Shown piece after piece: positions 7,224-15,339 of a stretch of DNA of 34,712 nucleotides (the stretch's first letter is position 1; every line of letters begins with the position of its first letter). Where the stretch lies: the NCBI RefSeq assembly GCF_049059935.1, contig NZ_JBMGQR010000046.1, positions 1 to 34,712 on the forward strand, in the 5' to 3' direction. The position numbers were made by a program, and so were the translations under genes. Under the pieces are notes generated by a model. The model did not search any database. It was not told the DNA's origin and worked only from the letters and a program-made list of their open reading frames with translations. Origin of the DNA: JAURVT01 sp049059935 (GTDB lineage Bacteria; Actinomycetota; Actinomycetes; Propionibacteriales; Nocardioidaceae).

Positions 7224-8729
7224 TCAGGCGGTCTGGGAGGCCGAGTCGTCGCCCACGTACAGCGAGGCCAGTGACGGGTGAGCGGCCAGCTCCGCGGGCG
7301 TCCCGGTGAGGGCGACCGACCCGTGGGCGATGACCACACCACGGTCGGCCAACGCCAGGCCCCGCTGGAGGTTCTGCTCGACCAGCAGCATCGCGACACC
7401 GGTCTGCCGGATGGTCCCGAGCGTGTCGTAGACGCCGTCGACGGCGACCGGTGACAGACCGAGGCTGACTTCGTCGAGGATCAACAGAGTCGGCTCGGCC
7501 ATCAGCGCACGTCCGATGGCGAGCATCTGCTGCTGCCCACCCGACATCGCGGTGCCGCGCTTGTTCCGCTGGTCGGCCAGGACGGGGAAGACGTCGAACA
7601 CGTGTCGCAACCGGCGGGTCTGCTCGGCGCGGGGCACGCGGTCGGCGGCGAGGATCAGGTTCTCCTGGACTGTCAGGACGCTGAAGATCCGGCGACCCTC
7701 CATGCAGTGCGCGATGCCGGCGTCGGCGACCCGGTCCGGGGAGGTGCCGTCGATGCGCCCGCCCTGGAAGGTGATCGTGCCTGCGTCGAGTGGTACTGCG
7801 GCGCTGATGGCACGGGCGAGGGTGGTCTTGCCAGCCCCGTTGGCACCCAGGAGGGTGACGACCTCGCCGCGCCTGACGTCCAGGTCGACGCCGCGCAGGG
7901 CGCGCACGCCGCCGTAGGAGACCGCGGCGCCACGCACGTCGAGGACGACTTCGCGGTCGGTCGGCAGCCGGTCGTGGACCGTTGCGGGGGTGGTGCCGGT
8001 CTGGGCGGCGGTCCCCAGGTAGACCTCGGCGACCTGGGGGTCGGCGAGGACCTCGGCGGTCGTGCCCTCGGCGATCTTCTTGCCGAAGTCCAGGACGACG
8101 GTGCGCTCGCAGCAGGCCTTGATGACGTCCATGACGTGCTCGATCAGCACGATGCCGGCGACCTCGCCGCGGACGTCGTTGACCAGGTCGATCAGCTCGG
8201 CGATCTCGTGCTCGACCAGGCCGGCGCCGATCTCGTCCAACAGCAGCACCCGGGGTTTGAGTGCAAGTGCGCGGGCCAGCTCGAGGCGCTTGCGGCGAAG
8301 CAGGGGCAGGCCGCCGGCGGTGCTGTGGGCGACGTCGCCCAGGCCGGTGCGGTCCAGGATGTTCAGGCTGCGCTGGCGGGTGGCGGCCATGGACTCGCGC
8401 CCGGGGGCGTGGCGCCCGGCGAGCAGGAGGTTCTCCAGCACCGTCATGCGGCCGAACGGGCGGGGAATCTGGTGGGTTCGCCCGATGCCGAGCCCGGTCC
8501 TGGCCGGTGCGCTGAGTCCGGTGGCGTCGGTGCCGTCCAGGTGCAGGGTGCCCGAGGTGGCGGCGAGCGCGCCGGAGACGACACCGACGAAGGTGCTCTT
8601 GCCGGCACCGTTGGGGCCGATGACGCCGACGGACTGGCCGTCGGCAACGTCCAGATCGACACCGTCGAGGGCGACGACGCCGCCGTAGCTCTTGGTCAGG
8701 CCGCGTGCCTGCAGGACCGGGGCGCTCAT
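7224..8729 (-). CDS. Fused LivG-LivF type ABC transporter ATPase
   Basis: The 501-residue protein joins two ABC ATPase domains that are normally separate in branched-chain amino acid-type importers. Domain 1 (about 1-245, LivG-like) has Walker A GPNGAGKST near residue 38 and Walker B VLLLDE, but its ABC signature reads LPLLRRKRLELARAL in place of the usual SGGQ-type motif. Domain 2 (about 265-501, LivF-like) has GANGAGKTT, a normal MSGGQQQML signature and LLILDE. ATG 8729 overlaps the livM stop by 4 bp. Neighbouring permeases and a binding protein make a complete HAAT-family importer, here probably for an aromatic compound rather than an amino acid. Confidence 0.93.
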   Translation of the reverse strand: MSAPVLQARGLTKSYGGVVALDGVDLDVADGQSVGVIGPNGAGKSTFVGVVSGALAATSGTLHLDGTDATGLSAPARTGLGIGRTHQIPRPFGRMTVLENLLLAGRHAPGRESMAATRQRSLNILDRTGLGDVAHSTAGGLPLLRRKRLELARALALKPRVLLLDEIGAGLVEHEIAELIDLVNDVRGEVAGIVLIEHVMDVIKACCERTVVLDFGKKIAEGTTAEVLADPQVAEVYLGTAAQTGTTPATVHDRLPTDREVVLDVRGAAVSYGGVRALRGVDLDVRRGEVVTLLGANGAGKTTLARAISAAVPLDAGTITFQGGRIDGTSPDRVADAGIAHCMEGRRIFSVLTVQENLILAADRVPRAEQTRRLRHVFDVFPVLADQRNKRGTAMSGGQQQMLAIGRALMAEPTLLILDEVSLGLSPVAVDGVYDTLGTIRQTGVAMLLVEQNLQRGLALADRGVVIAHGSVALTGTPAELAAHPSLASLYVGDDSASQTA

Positions 8730-9712
8730 CGGTTCGCTCCTGTTCGGCGCCCGAGCTGGTGGACCAGGGCGCCCCAGATGCCGTTGGGTGCGAACCTGAT
8801 CACCAGGACCAGGACGGCGCCGGTGATCGCGATGTGGATCTCGGGGTAGTCCTTGAGGGCCTCGGCCAGCAGGACGTAAAGGACTGCGCCGACCCAGGGG
8901 CCGGCCTGGGTGCCCAGGCCGCCGATGATGGTGGCGGCCAGAATCATGATGGTCCAGTTCAGGCCGAACGTGCCGTAGGGCTCGACCACCCCGAGGCGGG
9001 TGGACTGGATGGCGCCGACGACGCCGATCATCGCCCCGGACAGGGCGAACACCCACAGCTTGGTGCGGAACGTGACCACACCCATCTGGCGTGCGGTGGC
9101 CTCGTCGTCGCGGATCGCGCGCAGCGACAGCGACGCGGGGGTGGCCATCAGCACCATCACCACGACGGTGCACGCCACGGCGACGGCGAGGATCGTCCAG
9201 TACAGGACGTAGTCCGGTGGGGTGGTGACGTCGACGATCAGGCCGGACGCGCCGCCGAAGGTGTCGAGGTTGATCACCAGGATCTGCAGGGCGCTGGCCA
9301 GGGCGAGGGTGCCCACGGTGAAGTACAGGCCCGACAGGCGGAACATCGCCGGGCTGACGACGACGGCGAAGACCGCGGCCACGACGGCCCCGGCGAGCAT
9401 CATCACCGGCAGCGGGGCACCGGTGCGGTTGGCGATCTCGGTGGCCGCGTAGGCGCCGAGTCCGACGAACGCGGCCGAGCCGAGGGAGACCATTCCGGTG
9501 TAGCCCGCGACAAGGTTCCAGGCCACCGCAAGGGCGGCGAGCTGCAGGACGCGGTACCCGACCTGCTGACCGTAGGGCCCGACCAGGAACGGCACGGCGG
9601 CCAGGGCGAGGACGACGGCGGCCAGCAGGACCAGGCGTCCCCAGGGGCGTGGCGACGGTGTCGGTCGCCGGTTCCGGGTTGTGGCGGGTGGTGTGGCGGT
9701 GGTGGTGCTCAC
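8726..9712 (-). CDS. LivM-type ABC permease
   Basis: The 328-residue inner-membrane permease of the branched-chain amino acid-type (HAAT) importer family follows a Pro/Arg-rich N-terminal tail. It shows the family blocks LVAGYTGMVSLGSAAFVGLGAY, LRAIRDDEATARQMG (the cytoplasmic loop contacting the ATPase) and AATIIGGLGTQAGPWVGA. The GTG start at 9712 overlaps the livH stop by 4 bp and its own stop overlaps the ATPase start by 4 bp, so translation of the three genes is coupled. Confidence 0.93.
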   Translation of the reverse strand: MSTTTATPPATTRNRRPTPSPRPWGRLVLLAAVVLALAAVPFLVGPYGQQVGYRVLQLAALAVAWNLVAGYTGMVSLGSAAFVGLGAYAATEIANRTGAPLPVMMLAGAVVAAVFAVVVSPAMFRLSGLYFTVGTLALASALQILVINLDTFGGASGLIVDVTTPPDYVLYWTILAVAVACTVVVMVLMATPASLSLRAIRDDEATARQMGVVTFRTKLWVFALSGAMIGVVGAIQSTRLGVVEPYGTFGLNWTIMILAATIIGGLGTQAGPWVGAVLYVLLAEALKDYPEIHIAITGAVLVLVIRFAPNGIWGALVHQLGRRTGANR

Positions 9713-10575
9713 GTGGTCACCGATCCGTAGAGGCCGTTGGGGCGCAGGGCGAGGAAGACGAGGAAGACGACCAGTCCGACGAACAGGCGGTACCCGTCGC
9801 CGAAGGCCAGAGCGCCGAGGGATTCAGCGACGCCGAGCATCAGGCCACCCACGGCGGTTCCCTTGACGCTGCCCAGACCGCCGAGGACGACGACGGCGAA
9901 GCCGGTGAGCAGCCAGTTGGCACCCGAGGTCGGGGTGAATGAGAACGTCATCGCCGCCAGCGACCCGGCGACGCCGGCGATGGCTCCGGCGAGCGCGAAC
10001 GTGGTCGCGTGCAGGCGCGGGACCCGCACCCCGATGATCGCGGCGGCGCCGGGGTCCTCCGAACCCGCGCGCAACCGGCGACCGAACGAGGTACGGGTGA
10101 GCAGCAGGTGCACCCCGACGCACACCACGGCCGAGATGACGAACGAGATGAGGTAGATGGTCGGCACGGTGACCGGGCCGAAGTCGAGGCTGCTGCGGGT
10201 GTAGCCGCGGTCGACGGTTCGGGTGTCACCGCCGAGCCACAGGACGAAGAGGTTCTGCACGATGATCGACAGGGCGAACGTCGTGATCAGCGGTGCGTCC
10301 TCGCCGTGGGCCGTGATGGGTTGGATCAGCAGCTTCTGCACGGGCCAGGCGATCACCGCGCCGACGGCGGCGACGATCGGCAGTGACACCAGTGGGTCGA
10401 GTCCGGTCTGGGTGACGAGCACGTAGGCGGCGTAGGAGCCGATGACGACCATCTCACCGTGGACCAGGTTGACCAGCCGCATCACGCCCAGGACCAGTGA
10501 CAGGCCGAGGGCGACCAGGGCGAGCAGTCCGCCGAGCAGGACGCCGCTGACCAGCGCTTGTGCGAGTGCGGTCAC
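9709..10575 (-). CDS. LivH-type ABC permease
   Basis: The 288-residue second permease of the importer has about eight hydrophobic segments. It carries family blocks LALVALGLSLVLGVMRLVNLVHGEM at the N-terminus and GADWLL/GLGSVKGT-like motifs (GANWLLTGFAVVVLGGLGSVKG) towards the C-terminus. The start is GTG 10575, overlapping the TGA of the binding-protein gene (GTGA); the frame stays open further upstream but that part has no permease similarity. It pairs with LivM to form the membrane channel. Confidence 0.93.
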   Translation of the reverse strand: MTALAQALVSGVLLGGLLALVALGLSLVLGVMRLVNLVHGEMVVIGSYAAYVLVTQTGLDPLVSLPIVAAVGAVIAWPVQKLLIQPITAHGEDAPLITTFALSIIVQNLFVLWLGGDTRTVDRGYTRSSLDFGPVTVPTIYLISFVISAVVCVGVHLLLTRTSFGRRLRAGSEDPGAAAIIGVRVPRLHATTFALAGAIAGVAGSLAAMTFSFTPTSGANWLLTGFAVVVLGGLGSVKGTAVGGLMLGVAESLGALAFGDGYRLFVGLVVFLVFLALRPNGLYGSVTT

Positions 10576-11798
10576 GACTGGGGCACCGGCGCGATGAGCT
10601 TGGCGGTCTGGTCGGCCTCGGGGTGGACGACCTGGGTCTTGCCGTCCTGCCACTGCAGCTCGACGATGTTGAGCCGGGCGAAGTTCTTGTCGTCGAACTT
10701 GACCGGGCCGACGGGGTACTGCGCATCGGTGGCGCCGACGGCCTTGTTCACCTCGGCGGGCTCGGTCGATCCGGCCTTGGCGATGGCGTCGAGGAGCACC
10801 TTGGCGGCGGTGTAGCTGTCGGCGATGTGCTGGCTGAATCCCTTGCCGGTCTCGTCGGTGTAGGCCTTGCCGAGTTCGGCGGCGCCCGGGTAGGGCAGGG
10901 ACGGGTCCCAGTAGCCGCCGACCAGGACCCCGTCGGACAGGTTGCCCAGGGCGTCGGCGAATTGCTGCGGTTCAGCGCCCTTCTCCATCACCAGGAACGT
11001 CGGGTCGTACCCGGCGGTGGCCATCTGCTTGCGGATGCTGACCGCCTGGGGTGTGACGGCGTCGACCAGGACGACGTCGGCGCCCGACGCCTTGGCCTTC
11101 TGGACCGCGGCGCTGAAGTCGGAGTTCTGGGTGGGGAACTCCTCGGTGGCGACGACCTGGAAGCCGTTCTTTTTGGCCTCGGCCGGCCAGATGGTCCCGC
11201 CGACGACCTTTCCGTCCGGACCGTTGTCGTGCAGGATCGCGACCTTCTTGTTCGTCTGGACACCCGAGCTGGAGATGGTCTCGAAGGTCGTCGTCGCCAG
11301 GTCGGCCTCGGAGAAAAACAGGTCCCACGCGTAGGTCCACTTCTTGGCACTGGTGAAGGCGCCCTCGGGGGCGCAGCCGGTGACGAACGGGATCTTGGCG
11401 TTCTCGGCGGCGATCGCGCCCGGGATGACCAGGGCCGGCGTGCACGACCCGAGCAGTGCGACGGCCTTGTCGTCGGAGATCAGTGCCTGGGTGTTGGACG
11501 TGACCTGGTTGGGGTCGGTCTTGTCGTCGAGCAGCTTGAGCTCGACGGGCACCTTGGTGCCGCCGACGTCGATGCCGCCGGCGTCGTTGACCTCCTTGAC
11601 GGCCCGCTCGTAGCCCCACTTCTGGAACCCGCCAAAGCCGGCGAGGTCGCCGCTGAGGGGGATGCTCGCGCCGATCACGACCGTGTCGGCGTCGGCGCGA
11701 TCGTCCGAGGCGGTCTTGACTCCGCCGCAGGCGGCGAGGCTGAGCACGCAGGTGGCGGCGGCGAGGGCCGCGGTCCAGGTGCGGAGGGGCAGGGTCAT
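10572..11798 (-). CDS. ABC importer substrate-binding lipoprotein (LivJ/K type)
   Basis: The 408-residue extracytoplasmic binding protein belongs to the periplasmic-binding fold type I family. The N-terminus is a lipoprotein signal with lipobox LAAC (Cys24), so it should be anchored to the outer face of the membrane. Mature sequence features include IGASIPLSGDLAGFG and a C-terminal VVELQWQDGKTQVVHPE stretch typical of the family. ATG 11798 is preceded by GGAG at six bases. It is first in the operon and is transcribed away from the flavin hydroxylase gene. The family includes binding proteins for amino acids, amides and aromatic acids or phenylpropanoids; the context favours an aromatic ligand. 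Confidence 0.93.
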   Translation of the reverse strand: MTLPLRTWTAALAAATCVLSLAACGGVKTASDDRADADTVVIGASIPLSGDLAGFGGFQKWGYERAVKEVNDAGGIDVGGTKVPVELKLLDDKTDPNQVTSNTQALISDDKAVALLGSCTPALVIPGAIAAENAKIPFVTGCAPEGAFTSAKKWTYAWDLFFSEADLATTTFETISSSGVQTNKKVAILHDNGPDGKVVGGTIWPAEAKKNGFQVVATEEFPTQNSDFSAAVQKAKASGADVVLVDAVTPQAVSIRKQMATAGYDPTFLVMEKGAEPQQFADALGNLSDGVLVGGYWDPSLPYPGAAELGKAYTDETGKGFSQHIADSYTAAKVLLDAIAKAGSTEPAEVNKAVGATDAQYPVGPVKFDDKNFARLNIVELQWQDGKTQVVHPEADQTAKLIAPVPQS

Positions 11799-11861
11799 GG
11801 CGATCTCCCGCGAAGTCGGCCGAGGTCACTGTCCGCTGCGGACTTTGTCCCACGATCCGGG

Positions 11862-11913
11862 TTGAATGTTTCGACTGGCGGGAAGTATGGTCATGGCGCA
11901 GATCACATGTCAA
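11862..11913. promoter_or_regulatory. Overlapping divergent promoters of the importer and hydroxylase operons
   Basis: For the minus-strand operon there is TTGACA (11908-11913) and CATACT (11884-11889), spaced 18 bp. For the plus-strand operon there is TTGAAT (11862-11867) and TATGGT (11886-11891), also spaced 18 bp. The two -10 elements occupy almost the same bases, so RNA polymerase probably cannot sit on both at once. The regulator IclR is encoded within the minus-strand operon. Called from consensus matching by eye. Confidence 0.5.
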
Positions 11914-11956
11914 CCCTTCGCCAGCGTGCCGCGGGCGATGAGACGAAGGAGTGGGA

Positions 11957-13558
11957 ATGCCCCTGAACGGCTCCCGCGACACCGCCGAGACCGCCCAGCC
12001 CAGCGACGTGGCCGTCGTCGGATTCGGCCCGGTCGGCAAGCTGCTGGCCATCCTGCTCGCACGCCAGGGGCACCGGATCACCGTCGTGGACCGCCAGCTC
12101 GCCGGGTACCCGCTGCCGCGCGCGGTGACCCACGACTCCGAATTCGCCCGCACCCTGCAGGCGATCGGGCTGGCCCCGGACGCGATCCCCGAGGTGACCG
12201 AGCCCTACGACGACCTCTACGTCTGGCGCAACCACGACGAACAGGTCCTGCTGGAGGTCGACTGGAGCGGAAGGGGCAGCTCGGGGTGGTTCAACACGTA
12301 CTTCTTCCACCAGCCCGACCTGGAGGCCCATCTGGACGCGATCGTCGACGGCCTCGACAGCGTCGAGGTCCTGCGCGGCTGGGAGGCCGCCGGTCACGTG
12401 CAGCACGATGAGCACGTCGAGGTCGAGCTCACCGCATTCGCGCCGAACGACGGTCCGCCGCGCACGCTGACGGCCCGCTACCTGATCGGTGCAGACGGCG
12501 CCGCCAGCGGAGTCCGCCGACAGATGGGGGCGGGCTGGAACGACCTGGGCTACTTCCACGACTGGCTGGTCGTCGACGTCCTGCCCGCCGACGGAGTCGA
12601 GTTTCCCCACGTCGCCGCGCAACGGTGCGACATCACCCGACCCAGCACCATGGTCCCCGGTGGGCCGGGCCGACGACGGTGGGAGTTCATGCGCCTGCCG
12701 CACGAGACCCGCGACGAGCTCAACAGCACCGCCACCGCCTGGGGCCTGCTCGAGCCGTACGGCTTGAATCCGGGCAACGCCGTCCTGGAACGCCACTCGG
12801 TCTACACCTTCCAGGCCGCCTGGGCCGACACGTGGCGCGTCGGTCGCGTGATGATCGCCGGCGACGCCGCACACCTGATGCCACCGTTCGCAGGCCAAGG
12901 GCTCGGGGCGGGGTTCCGCGACGCGATGAACCTCGCCTGGAAGCTCGACCTGGTCCTGCGTGGCATCGCCGACGACGCACTCCTGGACTCCTACGGCACC
13001 GAACGCATCCCGCACGTCCGCGAGTTCATCGACTTCTCCATGCGGCTCGGGCAGCTCATCTGCGTCACCGATCCCGACGAGGCAGCTCGGCGAGATGAGC
13101 GCATGATCGCCGAGCGGGCAGCGTCCGTCGGCCCGCCGGCACCGCCGCTGCCCACGCTGGGACCCGGGGCGCATGAGGGGAAGTCAGGTGGCACCCTGAT
13201 GCCGCAGCCGATGGTTGTGGTCCCCGGCCACGGCGGATCGGTGCGTCTGGACGAGATCGCCGGGCACCGGTCGCTGCTGGTCTTGGGCAACGGCGCGCAG
13301 CTTGGACTGGGGGCGAGCCACCTCGCACGCATGCTCGGCGTCCACGTGCTCGCCCCCGACACCACCTCGCCCTTCCCAGGAGCGACCACCACCGCACCGG
13401 CAGACGAGCTGTACGCATGGCTGGCCGGGGCCGGTGCGTCGGCAGCACTGGTCCGCCCCGATCGATACCTGTTCGGAACCGCAGCTCGAGTCGACGAGGT
13501 CGACGACCTCGTCGACCGCTACGCCGCGGCGCTCGGCGCCGTCGCCCACCACAGATAA
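11957..13558 (+). CDS. FAD-dependent aromatic hydroxylase (MhpA-like)
   Basis: This is a class A flavoprotein monooxygenase that would add a hydroxyl group to a phenolic ring using NAD(P)H and oxygen. The 533-residue protein has the dinucleotide motif VVGFGPVG (about 20-27), the DG motif LIGADGAASGVRRQMG (about 177-191) and the GD motif VMIAGDAAHLMPPFAGQGLG (about 298-317), in family order, plus a thioredoxin-like C-terminal domain as in MhpA and phenol hydroxylases. ATG 11957 is preferred over GTG 11951 because AAGGAG lies five bases upstream. It is transcribed divergently from the importer operon and followed after 25 bp by a FAH-family gene. MhpA itself hydroxylates 3-(3-hydroxyphenyl)propionate; the substrate here is unknown. 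Confidence 0.92.
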   Translation: MPLNGSRDTAETAQPSDVAVVGFGPVGKLLAILLARQGHRITVVDRQLAGYPLPRAVTHDSEFARTLQAIGLAPDAIPEVTEPYDDLYVWRNHDEQVLLEVDWSGRGSSGWFNTYFFHQPDLEAHLDAIVDGLDSVEVLRGWEAAGHVQHDEHVEVELTAFAPNDGPPRTLTARYLIGADGAASGVRRQMGAGWNDLGYFHDWLVVDVLPADGVEFPHVAAQRCDITRPSTMVPGGPGRRRWEFMRLPHETRDELNSTATAWGLLEPYGLNPGNAVLERHSVYTFQAAWADTWRVGRVMIAGDAAHLMPPFAGQGLGAGFRDAMNLAWKLDLVLRGIADDALLDSYGTERIPHVREFIDFSMRLGQLICVTDPDEAARRDERMIAERAASVGPPAPPLPTLGPGAHEGKSGGTLMPQPMVVVPGHGGSVRLDEIAGHRSLLVLGNGAQLGLGASHLARMLGVHVLAPDTTSPFPGATTTAPADELYAWLAGAGASAALVRPDRYLFGTAARVDEVDDLVDRYAAALGAVAHHR

Positions 13559-13583
13559 ACACCCGACCCGCAGGAGAACACCA

Positions 13584-14396
13584 GTGAAGCTCGCAGGCGT
13601 CCGCGTCGACAACACCACCCACGTCGCTCGACTGGATGACGACGGTCCACGCCTCCTGGCGACCGTCGAGGAGTTCTGGGCCGACCCCGAGGCTGCCTCT
13701 CAGGCCTCGGGTACTGCCCTGGACCCCGAGACCGACGCGCGGACGGTGCCGCCGGTGCCCCCGACCGCCCGCGTGCTGTGCATCGGCCTCAACTACCACG
13801 CCCACGCCGGCGAGGGCGGCTTCACCGTCCCCGAGCACCCGACCATCTTTGGTCGCTGGACCGCCTCGCTCAGCGTCGGTGGGGTGCCAGCACCGGTCCC
13901 GGCGAACGAGGACGGCCTGGACTGGGAGGGCGAGGTCGCCGCCTACGTGGGTCGCACCCTGGTCGACGTCGACGAGGACAGCGCCCGCGCCGCCGTGTTC
14001 GGCTACTCCACATTCAACGATCTGACGGCCCGGACCGCCCAAAAATTGACCGCTCAATGGACCCTGGGCAAGAACGGCGACCGAAGCGGACCGTTGGGGC
14101 CGCTGGTGACCGCCGACGAGGTCGGCGACCTGCGCGACGGCCTGCGCGTGCAGACCCGCGTCAATGGCACCACCGTCCAGGACGGCAACACCCGCGACAT
14201 GATCTTCGACATCGGACAGATCCTGTCCCTGGTCAGTCGCACCTTCACGCTCAACCCTGGTGACGTCGTGGCCACCGGCACTCCCGAAGGAGTCGGGTAC
14301 GTGCGCAACCCGCCGTGGCTGCTGCGCGACGGGGACGAGGTGGAAGTGGAGGTCAACCGACTTGGCATTCTTCGCACCCCGGTGGTTAACCGCTGA
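13584..14396 (+). CDS. Fumarylacetoacetate hydrolase-family enzyme
   Basis: FAH-family enzymes hydrolyse or otherwise process beta-diketo or 2-keto acids formed after ring cleavage (fumarylpyruvate, acylpyruvates, 2-hydroxypenta-2,4-dienoate). The 270-residue product has metal ligands E115 and E117 in DWEGEVAAYVG and D146 in STFNDLTAR, the loop QWTLGKNGDRSGPLGP and the end motif GTPEGVG. The N-terminal about 60 residues form the usual small cap region. GTG 13584 follows AGGAGA at good spacing, 25 bp after the hydroxylase stop, so the two form an operon. The family assignment is firm but the exact reaction is not. Confidence 0.92.
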   Translation: MKLAGVRVDNTTHVARLDDDGPRLLATVEEFWADPEAASQASGTALDPETDARTVPPVPPTARVLCIGLNYHAHAGEGGFTVPEHPTIFGRWTASLSVGGVPAPVPANEDGLDWEGEVAAYVGRTLVDVDEDSARAAVFGYSTFNDLTARTAQKLTAQWTLGKNGDRSGPLGPLVTADEVGDLRDGLRVQTRVNGTTVQDGNTRDMIFDIGQILSLVSRTFTLNPGDVVATGTPEGVGYVRNPPWLLRDGDEVEVEVNRLGILRTPVVNR

Positions 14397-14410
14397 CGCT
14401 CTCGATCTTA

Positions 14411-14426
14411 CGACCGCCTCCGGTCG
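14411..14426. terminator. Possible hairpin between convergent genes
   Basis: CGACCG-CCTC-CGGTCG forms a perfect 6-bp stem with a 4-base loop, 14 bp after the FAH gene and before the convergent TauE gene. No U-tract follows beyond a short GTTT. It is a weak candidate terminator. Confidence 0.3.
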
Positions 14427-14568
14427 GGCGTGGTTTGCAAGTCCCGAATGACGATCCCCATCGCGACGCGGCCAGCCACCGAGCGACCGGCGGCGTGCAG
14501 GCGCCGTGTGGTGTTCGGACTGCGGAACGGCCGCGGGGATGCCTGACCCGCGCCTCGCGTGAGTTGGG

Positions 14569-15339
14569 TCAAGCCAGGGCGAGGCGAAAGGACATTGCCG
14601 CGGCGACGGCGAGAACAATTGTTGCGAGGCTTTTGCGGACAACGGTCTGGGGGACGTGGTGGCGAAGGCGGGTGGCGACGAGGGACGTGAGGACCGTGGC
14701 CGGCGCAAATGCGGAGACGACGTCCCACGGCATGGTGCCTTGGGCGAGGTGGGAGGTGAGTCCGGCGGCGGAGTTGATGGTGATGATGACCAGCGAGGTG
14801 CCGATGGCGGTCTCGATGCCTACGCCGAGGGCGAGGGCGGGGACGATGAGGAAGCCGCCGCCGACGCCGACAAGGCCGGTGAGAAAGCCAACTGCGAGCC
14901 CGAGCAGTCCTGAGTGGGGTAGGCAGTGTGCCCAGTCGGTGCCGCCGCTGGGGAGCTGGCACGGGCCGGGTCTCTCGTCGTCGCGCACGAGCATGCGTAG
15001 CGCGGCGGCGAGCATGAGGGCGATAAAGATGCTGAGCAGGAGCCGGTCGGGGGTATGGCGGGCCACGGTGCTGCCGGCCCAGGCGGCGGGAATGCCGACG
15101 GCCCCGATGACCAGCGCCGGACCCCATCGGATCTGGTGTCGCAGGCGAGGGAGTGCGGCCACCAGGGCGGCGGATCCGACGACGACGAGCGAGGCGGGGA
15201 CGGCGCTCTGGACGTCGAGGTCGAGCCCGTAGACCAGGACGGGGATGGCGAGGATCGAGCCGCCGGCCCCGACGAGTCCGAGCAGGGCGCCGATGACGAG
15301 GCCGGCGGTGATCGCGACGGCGATCTGGGCCGGGTCCAT
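14569..15339 (-). CDS. TauE/SafE-family sulfite/anion exporter
   Basis: The 256-residue membrane protein has two homologous halves. The N-half motif is LIGALLGLVGAGGSILAIPVLVYG and the C-half motif is GFLTGLVGVGGGFLIVPALALG. The family exports sulfite, sulfoacetate or related sulfur anions. ATG 15339 shares one base with the stop of the upstream CstB-like gene (TGATG). In Staphylococcus the cst locus also carries a tauE gene, where it probably removes sulfite or thiosulfate made from persulfide oxidation; the same role is likely here. Confidence 0.9.
   Translation of the reverse strand: MDPAQIAVAITAGLVIGALLGLVGAGGSILAIPVLVYGLDLDVQSAVPASLVVVGSAALVAALPRLRHQIRWGPALVIGAVGIPAAWAGSTVARHTPDRLLLSIFIALMLAAALRMLVRDDERPGPCQLPSGGTDWAHCLPHSGLLGLAVGFLTGLVGVGGGFLIVPALALGVGIETAIGTSLVIITINSAAGLTSHLAQGTMPWDVVSAFAPATVLTSLVATRLRHHVPQTVVRKSLATIVLAVAAAMSFRLALA

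Noticed and set aside
13065..14708. A 547-codon minus-strand open frame opposite the hydroxylase and FAH genes
   Set aside because: No recognisable domain and low-complexity composition; the opposite strand encodes two complete enzymes with ribosome sites.
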